A DNA stretch of 64,000 bases, taken from positions 1,054,001 through 1,118,000 of the forward strand of contig CM049996.1 in assembly GCA_016630955.3 (NCBI GenBank). Reading direction: 5' to 3'. The translations under genes and the position numbers were made by a program. Positions 55,827-64,000 of the stretch are shown here, one piece after another. Position 1 is the stretch's first letter. Each line of letters begins with the position of its first letter. This DNA comes from Didymella arachidicola. Lineage: Eukaryota; Ascomycota; Dothideomycetes; Pleosporales; Didymellaceae. The notes beneath the pieces are model-generated. The model saw only the letters and a program-made list of their open reading frames with translations, had not been told where the DNA came from and did no database searches.

Positions 55827-58800
55827 ATGGCCTCGAGTAATCAGGGTCACGGTGCCCTCAACCGACCGAAATCGCGCGACTCACACGCCACCGTAGGCCA
55901 ATTCTCGTTTGCACCTGCGACCACCACCACAACCGTAGTCACCACTACCACGACAGTAACTTCCCTCGCTCCTATGCGTATCAACGCCCCGGGCCTCTCG
56001 GAGCGAGATCCCAAGGAGTACCCACTGGCCCAAGTACGAGCGCCAGAATCGATACGCAGGATCTTGTTTGAGAATGGCGGACACGCCTGTCTTTTTGAGG
56101 AGGCGGAAGATGCTCCCAAAAAGGTACAAGAGGTATGCAACCACTCGGTTCAGGGATCTGCTCTGTTCGCATGCCGCCCAGGGCAGACGCGTTCATTTCA
56201 CAGAATTGACTTTCTTTGCACAGTACACCACCTTACAAGGAACTTTACGAGCCTCGAACGGCAAGATGCGTACAGTCGACACGTTCAAGGGACCTGCAGC
56301 GTTTGCACCTCCAAGCCGCGCGAAACGACCGATCACGAACGTTCAGCACCCCACACTACGATCGGTGTCCGGCCGCCGAAAACGAGACCTAGCAGATGAT
56401 TCGCCTCCACCGCCATCGATACGCGAGGCTGCTGAAATGGCAAGCCTGCAGCGCCGCAGCAAGAAACCACGAATTTCCACACAAGACGACGATATCGCAC
56501 GCATTGGCATAACGCCTGACGATCTAGAAGACCTCGTACCGGCTACTCCTGAAGCCGAGCTCGAAGGATCACAAGCTTTGAGGGCTTCTGACGTGAAGAG
56601 ACAGTTGCGGGAAACGACTGCTGGACCTTCTCACGCTGAAGCTACTTCGTTCGACAGCCAAGTGCTTTCTCAGTCTCAGTCCTTTTCTACAAGTGTAGTC
56701 GATGGGCCTGGTGCGGCAGCGACGCCCCCGATTGCCGAGTCTGATTTGGAACCGAACTTCCCAGTAGTTCGACCGACACCGATCCAAATAGATATTGCGA
56801 CCGCACAAGATGCCAGTCTACCAAGTCCGAGTTTGTCGCCTACCACGTATGCTGCGAACGCCCAGCAGAGTCTTACTGGAGCTTCTTCATCAGGGCGCGC
56901 AGCAGATTACGAATCGAATGATGTCTCTTCGCTGGACCTATCGCAGACTGAACGGCCATTAAACGAGGAGCAAGCCAGCCCCAACCCACAACTTTTAACG
57001 CCAACCATCACGGGAATACCAGCTATGCTTAATTCGTTCGATGCACTCCCAGAGGAGATGAAACATTATGTCATGTACCAGATGCTTCGCCGATGCAACA
57101 AGTCTACACTACATTTCGTCGCCAACGTTGTCAATCCAGCTTTGAAGCGCGACTTCATCGCATCACTACCTACAGAACTTGGCCTTGAGATCATCAGCTA
57201 TCTGGATGTCAAGAGCATGTGCAGCGCGGCACGGGTTTCAAAGCACTGGCGAAAGCTCATCGATACCCACGAGACGGCTTGGAGAGACTTGCTAGAGAAG
57301 GATGGATTCACTCTGCCATCGGGCGAGCTGGACCGTGCCGTGCAAGAAGGATGGGGCTGGCAATTTTCAGAGAACGCGGATAGTCACGAGCGCAACCTGC
57401 GTGAACTGTCTTCCGCTTCCAGATCGGACAACGAACATGCTTCCGGTTCAGGCTCTAGTACAGCAGCTGACCAGGATGGCGCAATCACTCGTTCGTCGTC
57501 CACACGCCATAAAAGGAAAGCTCTTAGTAAACACAGTGGCTCCAAGAAGCAGCGCAAGAAGGGGCTCATGTCGACTAAGATCCAATTCATGCTCCCCATC
57601 GAGCAGCGCGATGGACCTAATGCATACGCCAGACGGGCACAGATATCGATACCAGATCCTCAACTAGGACTCCCTAGTCTTCGTAACATGCACCTCTTCA
57701 AGTCACTCTATCAGCGACATTTCCTCATCCGCAAAAGCTGGATGGCCGAGGACACCACACCAAAGCATATCGCATTCCGAGCGCACCAGCGTCATGTCGT
57801 CACTTGCCTTCAGTTCGACACGGACAAGATCTTGACTGGCAGTGATGACACCAACATCAATGTCTATGATACCCAAACTGGAGCATTGCGCAGTCGTCTG
57901 GAGGGCCACGAAGGTGGAGTTTGGGCACTCCAGTACGAGGGCAACACTTTGGTGTCCGGTTCCACAGACCGTTCAGTACGAGTATGGGACATCGAAAAAG
58001 GCAGATGTACCTCAGTCTTCCAGGGTCACACCTCAACAGTTCGGTGCTTGGTGATTTTGAAGCCAACTAAGATCGGCGAAACCCTTGATGGCACACCTAT
58101 CATGATGCCGAAGGAGGATATGATCATTACCGGTTCTCGAGACAGCACTCTGAGGGTGTGGAAGCTTCCTAAGCCAGGCGATCGGGGCATTTTCCAGAAC
58201 ACTTCTACCAACGCCAGCGATCTCGAGAACCCATACTTCGTTCGCGCCTTGACTGGCCACCACCACTCTGTTCGTGCGATTGCAGCCCACGGCGACACTC
58301 TTGTCAGCGGAAGCTACGACTGCACTGTTCGTGTCTGGAAAGTCTCCACAGGTGAGACTTTGCAGCGTTTGCAAGGTCACACACAGAAGGTCTACAGTGT
58401 CGTTCTGGATCACGCTCGCAATCGCTGCATCAGTGGTTCCATGGATAATCTGGTCAAAGTTTGGTCACTTGAGACTGGTCAGTGCATCTTCACTCTCGAA
58501 GGGCATACGTCACTCGTTGGCTTGCTCGACCTTAGCCACGAGCGCCTTGTGTCGGCAGCAGCAGACAGCACATTACGCATCTGGGATCCAGAAAACGGCC
58601 AATGCAAGAGCAGACTGTGCGCACACACTGGAGCCATAACCTGCTTTCAGCATGATGGGCAGAAGGTTATCTCTGGCTCAGACCGCACGCTCAAGATGTG
58701 GAACGTCAAGACTGGCGAGTTTGTTCAGGATCTTCTTACCGACCTTAGCGGCGTTTGGCAAGTCAAGTTCAATGAACGTCGATGCGTCGCAGCCGTGCAG

Positions 58801-59016
58801 CGGAACAGCTTGACGTACATTGAGGTAAGTACAACTAGGCACCCTGTTGATAAGACAAGGACAGCTAATATAATTCAGGTCTTGGACTTTGGCGCTGCAC
58901 GCGACGGCGTTTCCCCCAGTGAACGAGGTCGCAGAATCGTGGTTGATAACAGAGGTCATGAGATTGACGATGTCCCTGATGCCGAAATGCTCGATGCCGC
59001 CGACCAACAGCCATGA
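55827..59016 (+). CDS. CDC4: F-box/WD40 protein, CDC4 type (SCF substrate receptor)
   Basis: Substrate-recognition subunit of an SCF ubiquitin ligase that binds phosphodegrons of cell-cycle regulators. The model is join(55827..56132, 56224..58824, 58879..59016), 1014 aa. Exon 1 has a Thr/Val run (TTTTTVVTTTTTVTSL) then the fungal Cdc4 N-terminal segment DPKEYPLAQVRAPESIRRIL with FEEAEDAPKKVQE. The F-box is at about residues 415-465 (SLPTELGLEIISYLDVKSMC, VSKHWRKLIDTHETAWRDLL). WD40 repeats follow (HQRHVVTCLQFDTDKILTGS, GSTDRSVRVWDIEKGRC, and others), seven to eight in all, forming the propeller. The first intron is 91 bp with a GTATGC donor, phase 0. The second is 54 bp (58825-58878, GTAAGT...GCTAAT...CAG), a multiple of three with no stop; unspliced it would insert 18 residues between TYIE and VLDFGAARDG. 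Confidence 0.92.
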
Positions 59017-59550
59017 ATCGGGCTTCCGAACCGGCTTAACCGACTTTCTGTTTGTCAACAGAACACATGCCAATACCCTTACACAGCTACTTACTTACCA
59101 GTATCCAGGATGGTACAACAGCATTATTTACGGGCGTACAAAGGGACCCTTGTTTATCATAGTATCCGCACTGCTGGCATATGTGCCATGCTATGGGAAG
59201 GCGCTTGTATTGGTTTCTATGGGTATACTTGCATTGCTAAGGCGTTCTCACACCTGAACCAGGTTGCATTGACGACAGTAATGAACATTCGCGTATTTCG
59301 CATTCAAATGTGACTGCCTTCTCAAGCTGTGAACACGTCCGACATTGCGAGCCTCATCAAGAGCCGATCTAGGTAGCTTGTCACTCTTACTCGCGCCTTC
59401 TTGACGTGACGCGCCGCACCCGCCCCACACCGAGCGCCCCGCGCCTTTCGAGCTGCAAACATCCGTCATTCTGATGTTTGATCGTTTAAACATTAACACT
59501 TCTAGCTTCTCTACTTTCGCTGAGATGCATCCGCCTTTCCATTGCCCGTG
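59017..59550. other. Intergenic region, CDC4 / ETP1
   Basis: About 530 bp between same-strand genes, with 3'UTR of CDC4 and promoter of the next gene. I see no gene. Confidence 0.4.
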
Positions 59551-61608
59551 ATGCCAGAGTACTTCTTCCATCTTTTCTTCAAGCTCCATTCTTCCCGCTC
59601 CGCAGCAGACACGACGTTCATTCCGCCAGCGAGGACCGACATCTTCACGGTAGAGCTCCCAGCGCATAGGAGGCAGGCTTCGTGGAGCTCAACAGCGCCA
59701 GTACCTCGAACCTACAGCGCTACAACGACCTCCAGCAGCCGACGCCTCAGTCACCGCACGCGATCCTCGTTCTCCGCTCACCACCACGATAGTCCCGTGC
59801 CAGCGAACCAAGATCCTACGAACGGTGCCGTACGTACCTCACACAAGACCTTCGCCGCCCAGCAAGATTGGCGCTTTGATACAGTTTCCATCCTCAGCAT
59901 CGACATGCTCCCGAGCAACAGCGGCGATACTTCACAACAAGCTCTAGCGCAGGCGGCGACATCGAGCGGCTTAGCCACAAAGGGTAGATTCATACCTTCC
60001 GACCCTAAGAACACAGAGATAGGCTGGGGTGTTGTACACTTGTTTCGCGATGGCAAGGAAACACCAGGGCTATACGACAAGGTGGAGGGCGCCTACGGAC
60101 CTTTCGTCGAGGATGACTGTACGACACTTTGCATACTGGCTGTCCCCTCGTACATGACACCATCGGACTTCCTGGGTTTTGTCGGGGAGAAGACAAGAGA
60201 AGACGTCTCGCACTTCAGGCTCATCAGGACGAGCAGAGCAAACAAGTACATGGTACTTATGAAGTTTCGCAAATCAAGCAAGGCAAGAGAATGGCGAAAG
60301 GAGTGGAACGGGAAGACTTTTAACAGTATGGAGCCAGAGTACTGCCACGTTGTCTTCGTCAAGTCTATCAACTTCCAGGACAGCGATTCTTCCACTCGCG
60401 ACCCGTCTTCGTACCCCGACCTTACGAACGACCCATTCACACCGGCTGCTTCGCATGAGCAGAATGCAGCATCACTGCTAGGGTCGAAAGCCTCTCCCTC
60501 TGTCGAAAGCAGTTCACTCGCAAGCTCGTTTACGACGAAGCCGCTTGCCCCACCTACGCCCGCCTTAGTCGAGCTCCCAACTTGTCCTGTCTGTCTTGAG
60601 CGCATGGACGAAACCACAGGTCTCCTCACAATTCTTTGTCAGCATGTCTTTCATTGCGCATGCTTGGAGAAATGGCGTGGATCTGGTTGTCCAGTCTGTC
60701 GTTACACACAGAACGACGCATTTATGACACAGCACGGTCTCGAAGGCGATACCGAGAACGCCTGCAAGAACTGTGGTGCCACTGAGAATCTTTGGATTTG
60801 TGTCATATGTGGTAACATAGGCTGCGGACGCTACGATGAAGCACATGCCTTCGCTCACTACAAGGAGACACAGCACACCTACGCTATGGATGTTGTCACT
60901 CAGCACGTCTGGGACTATGCTGGTGATGGCTATGTCCACCGTCTGATTCAGAACAAGGCCGACGGCAAGCTCGTCGATCTTCCTGCTTCAACTCAACAGA
61001 CTGGCATGACTGGGTATGCTAACGACAGCGTCCCGCGTGAGAAGCTGGACAATATGGGCATGGAGTACGCTTACCTGCTCACATCCCAGCTCGAGTCTCA
61101 ACGAGCCTACTTCGAGGAACAGCTGGCCAAAGCTACAGACAAAAGCACGAAGGCCGCCGCTGTCGCCGACGACGCCTCGCGCACCGCATCGACCTTAGCT
61201 AAAGATTTCAAGAATTTGCAAAAACAGTACGCCGAGACATTAGCGACCATTTCAACTCTCGAGAAAGAGAGCGCCAGAAACACCCAGAGAGCAGCCGTTG
61301 CACAAGAGCTGGTGAACAAGCTTAAGAAGGAGAACAAGGAGGAGAAGACGATGAATGAGGCTCTACTTATCCGTATCAAGCATTGTGAAAAGGTTGTTGC
61401 GGACGCCGAAGCCAGAGTCAAGCAATTAGAGGCTCAGAAAGCCGACCTAGAGGACCAGAATAATGACCTCACGATGTACATTAGTGGTGCAGCAAAGGTC
61501 CAAGAAATGAAAGAAAAGGGCGAGTTTGGTCTCGAAGATGGTGAGCTCGAGGGCGGTACGCTAGAAGTCGGTAAAAAGAGAAAGGGTAAGGGCAAGAAGA
61601 AGGCCTAG
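59551..61608 (+). CDS. ETP1: RING and UBP-type zinc finger protein, BRAP2/ETP1 family
   Basis: Ubiquitin ligase-type protein (BRCA1-associated protein 2; yeast Etp1 acts in ethanol tolerance and ubiquitin binding). Single exon, 685 aa. The N-terminus (MPEYFFHLFFKLHSS) and the BRAP2 domain (DWRFDTVSILSIDMLPSNSG, CTTLCILAVPSYMTPSDFLG, MVLMKFRKSSKAREWRKEWN, VVFVKSINF) are clear. The RING-H2 finger is at about residues 345-390 (CPVCLERMDETTG, CQHVFHCACLEKW, CPVCRY) and the UBP zinc finger at about 405-470 (CKNCGATENLWICVICGNIG, HTYAMDVVTQHVWDYAGDGY). A long coiled coil covers about 515-655, ending in a Lys-rich tail (KRKGKGKKKA). I chose the ATG at 59551 since the upstream frame has only non-ATG codons and the family starts this way. 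Confidence 0.94.
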   Translation: MPEYFFHLFFKLHSSRSAADTTFIPPARTDIFTVELPAHRRQASWSSTAPVPRTYSATTTSSSRRLSHRTRSSFSAHHHDSPVPANQDPTNGAVRTSHKTFAAQQDWRFDTVSILSIDMLPSNSGDTSQQALAQAATSSGLATKGRFIPSDPKNTEIGWGVVHLFRDGKETPGLYDKVEGAYGPFVEDDCTTLCILAVPSYMTPSDFLGFVGEKTREDVSHFRLIRTSRANKYMVLMKFRKSSKAREWRKEWNGKTFNSMEPEYCHVVFVKSINFQDSDSSTRDPSSYPDLTNDPFTPAASHEQNAASLLGSKASPSVESSSLASSFTTKPLAPPTPALVELPTCPVCLERMDETTGLLTILCQHVFHCACLEKWRGSGCPVCRYTQNDAFMTQHGLEGDTENACKNCGATENLWICVICGNIGCGRYDEAHAFAHYKETQHTYAMDVVTQHVWDYAGDGYVHRLIQNKADGKLVDLPASTQQTGMTGYANDSVPREKLDNMGMEYAYLLTSQLESQRAYFEEQLAKATDKSTKAAAVADDASRTASTLAKDFKNLQKQYAETLATISTLEKESARNTQRAAVAQELVNKLKKENKEEKTMNEALLIRIKHCEKVVADAEARVKQLEAQKADLEDQNNDLTMYISGAAKVQEMKEKGEFGLEDGELEGGTLEVGKKRKGKGKKKA

Positions 61609-63159
61609 GAGCCGAAAATGATGGAGATGAAGCGGAGCACCAACAAGATATCATACGACAGCGCAAGCGGACCCACCGAACGACCCAACAAGATAAATGA
61701 AGGCGTTAGTAAAACATCAGCAAACGGTTTTGGAGAGTTTTAGGAGAAAGAGCTTCAGAGACGACAGACTGTTGATCCGGATGCAGAAGATCAGGCGATG
61801 CGAGATGTGTGGAATCGACCAGCTGAGCCAGTGCAACAATTAGCCTAGAGATCGAGTTGGAGCGGTCCAAAATTACTTAAAAACGATACCTTCTTTACGC
61901 AGGAGGCCGCTCCGAGCAGAGAGGGCATATCCCTGAAGCCTTCGATCAATTCACTTGACACATAGTCAGCTCTCCGGCGCCGAAATATGTCACACGGGCT
62001 CAACATGGTGAAGGAAATCTGGAACGCAATTCCTAGCGTCGTCAAAGGAGCAGTAGGGGTACTTGTGGGAATCGGAGTCCTCTTTTCATTCATCTAGCTT
62101 TGGGACTCTTTGCTTCTGGAGCGTTTCTGGGGCGTTCATGGAGCGTAGCATATGGAGCATAGAACGGAGTCTTGAGATACCCATAGCATCAGACAGTACC
62201 ATGCATCACTGTCATACTGAAGAGATTGGAAAGTTCTTTTTGTACGATAGATGGAACAACATACGAGACAGGAGCATCAACACAACAAACGCCATCTACC
62301 TTAACCCCTCGAACCTACGCAAGAATTGAATTGTGAGCTACGCTCTGCTAAGCTTTACTTATTACCCCTACGGCTCAGCCACGGTTAAACTTGCCAGTAA
62401 CGACTTGACTGCTTAAATAAGTCGCAGACAGCCTTGCATCCTTCACGCTTTTTTAGGCATTTGTGCAGCTGGCACAAGTCGGCCAACCTGTAGAGTCGTC
62501 GATTCAGTCAGCAATGGTGCGCCCACATACTCAGCCTAGCTCAGGCGTCTTGTATCTTTACCAAGGTCGCTGGATCTTGCGACGAATGTTTCGGCATTTA
62601 CTCAGCTGTAAGATCGGTTCAGAAGCAGTCTCTCGGGAAGATGTGGGCAACGAAAGAGCCAAGGAGTTGGATTGCTGAGGTTCCCGTGGTAGCCTTATGA
62701 GCAACCTATCTCCTTTCTACATACTTCACCTAGTCTGTTCAGCCTTGTCCAGCCTCCACCGATCATCGAAGCACGGCTGCCCGGATATTTCCCCACGAGA
62801 TGATTCAATGCTTTGGTGTGGTAAGAATTACTGTCGCGAGAGCAACAATAGCGTCCAGCAAAGTTTATCTATGATGGGCAGGGCTCCAGGTTGGGGCCAT
62901 CTGACCTAGACGACAGGTGGTAAAGGATCCGCCTGCAGATCATTTCCACATTCAAAAAACACGGTTGGAATCATATTCTCATTGGATACGACAATGGTAA
63001 CAAGGGTCGGGATGAACGCCATCAGATGCACTAGACGAGGTTGAGACACATGGATAGAGGGCCGTGCTCGGTGGGAGCAACCTTCTCACTGATATAATAG
63101 TCTGTTCTGCTCTGTTAGCTCCTCAGTATAACTATCCTCATTTTGCAGTATTATCCACG
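61609..63159. other. Intergenic region
   Basis: About 1.55 kb with only short frames. A TATA-like GATATAATAG lies at 63091-63100, about 60 bp upstream of the secreted protein start. No other supported feature is seen. Confidence 0.4.
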
Positions 63160-63910
63160 ATGCGCGGCTTACTCCTGGCGCTCTGGTGCGCCTTCACCGG
63201 AGGCTTAGCAACAAATACAACTTTTGCGGTAATTAGAGACTGAGCCTTTGCTTGAAGGCCCTGGGACTGAAGAGCTGCTCACTCTTTATTCGGGAGCCAG
63301 GCAGCCTCGCAGTCTTTTTGCCCGCTATGGTCGGTATGATCCACTTCGCTGTAGTAACGTCGTGCTTAACGTAGGGTAGAGTCATGCACCGCTTCAGACG
63401 GCATATACCGCCAGTGCTATCTTGATCCAGATCTGCCCAAATGTGTATGAATATCAAGTCTGCTCTCCATGGATACTCTCTAACAGAAGACAGTGCGCTG
63501 GGTTCTACCCGGGCCGGATGTGCGTTGGTGAGTGGATGTGTAATATCTCATCGATCATGTCACATCATTGACCACCGGCAGCATCTACTTCCACGTGCTG
63601 CACTGGTGTCAACATCGCCTGCCCGTTAAACCGTTACTGCTGTGGACTAGGTTGCTGTGGAGCAGGCGAATGCTGGGGTTCCATTCGAGCTATTGTCTGC
63701 CACTGTATGAGGAATGTCGTAACTGAACTTTGTCCAAAGACTGATGGTGATGGACAGATGTATTGTGAAGACGACCATACAAGACTTGTTAGATGTCATC
63801 TGTGTAGCATGGCGGTTACTTTACCTTCAAAGCATAATTGCCCTATGAGATCTTCAGCATGGCTCATTATTCAGAAGGCTCTCTCCCAGGCACGTGGGTT
63901 GGCCGTTTAG
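63160..63910 (+). CDS. Small secreted cysteine-rich protein, five-exon model
   Basis: The model is join(63160..63228, 63275..63333, 63375..63444, 63494..63527, 63582..63910), 186 aa. Exon 1 codes a signal peptide (MRGLLLALWCAFTGGLA). Exons 3-5 join in frame into a dense cysteine motif: SCTASDGIYRQCYLDPDLPK, CCAGFYPGRMCVASTSTCC, then ACPLNRYCCGLGCCGAGECW. The spaced CC and C.PG.MC pattern is common in fungal secreted, apoplastic-type proteins. Introns are 46, 41, 49 and 54 bp; the 41-bp one is short for this genome and the first uses an unusual GTAATT donor, so exons 1-3 are less sure than 4-5. The end after ECW (more cysteines: IVCHCMR, VRCHLCSM) could hold a further intron, and the gene may extend past 63910. 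No function is assigned. Confidence 0.5.
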
Positions 63911-64000
63911 ATTGCAGTGGAAGGTGCATTCTTGGGAACATCTGGTCTGTCTCTCGCCAAAACAAATCAACATGAAGAAACAACGTTGCCGCCTTGTACC
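63911..64000. other. Right edge
   Basis: 90 bases past the stop of the cysteine-rich gene model. It may be 3'UTR or, if the last exon is mis-modelled, part of that gene. Confidence 0.3.

Noticed and set aside
55847..56399. Continuation of the first CDC4 frame past 56132 and the separate frame beginning at 56068
   Set aside because: The two frames overlap because the 91-bp first intron is open on both sides. Splicing 56132 to 56224 joins the conserved parts and explains both.
1..64000. CRISPR array, prophage, plasmid origin or biosynthetic gene cluster
   Set aside because: No spaced direct repeats, no phage or replication genes and no backbone enzymes (PKS, NRPS, terpene cyclase) were seen. 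The genome is eukaryotic.

Overview
The window is nuclear DNA of a filamentous ascomycete, most likely a Dothideomycete-type fungus. Genes carry short introns (about 41-180 bp) with GTRNGT-like donors, CTAAC/CTGAC-like branch points and YAG acceptors. Intergenic spaces are short apart from a few gene-poor blocks, and DNA transposons carry stop codons of the C-to-T/G-to-A type that repeat-induced point mutation (RIP) produces. There is no sign of an operon, plasmid, virus or CRISPR array. Species cannot be named from the sequence alone.

Layout. 1-7 kb holds housekeeping genes: the N-terminal part of a NUP98/NUP145-type nucleoporin (cut by the left edge), a centrin (CDC31) and the 51 kDa flavoprotein subunit of complex I. 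7.7-12.6 kb is one very large secreted PAN/apple-module protein. 14-19 kb carries an ornithine cyclodeaminase/mu-crystallin family protein, ribosomal protein eL8 and the GPI mannosyltransferase GPI18/PIG-V. 19.9-24 kb has a Ser/Thr- and Cys-rich secreted protein and an unrecognised coiled-coil protein. 24.3-29.3 kb has an INCENP/Sli15-type chromosomal passenger subunit and an Nce102-type MARVEL membrane protein. 30.2-35.9 kb is a cluster of three pogo/Fot1-type transposons. 35.9-40.8 kb is gene-poor. 40.8-47 kb carries a PSP1-domain protein, a small helical protein and a GPI-anchored-looking PLC-like phosphodiesterase. 47.5-49.5 kb holds a decayed gene and a small three-exon gene. 49.6-52.4 kb encodes a long disordered Ser-rich protein. 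55.8-61.6 kb has a CDC4-type F-box/WD40 protein and an ETP1/BRAP2-type RING/UBP-finger protein. The right end holds a multi-exon small cysteine-rich secreted protein.

Several genes relate to chromosome segregation and cell cycle (centrin, INCENP, CDC4) or to the secretory pathway and membrane (GPI18, Nce102, the PLC-like protein and three other secreted proteins). They look like ordinary neighbours, not a cluster with a shared pathway. I found no clearly novel multi-gene system. The most interesting material is the transposon cluster (a graded series of decay, TIRs built from tandem short repeats, transposases ending in a zinc knuckle), two multi-exon genes assembled from fragments too short to stand out as ORFs, and introns of 3n length that hide inside open frames. 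All gene models are manual and splice sites are inferred from consensus and reading-frame continuity.
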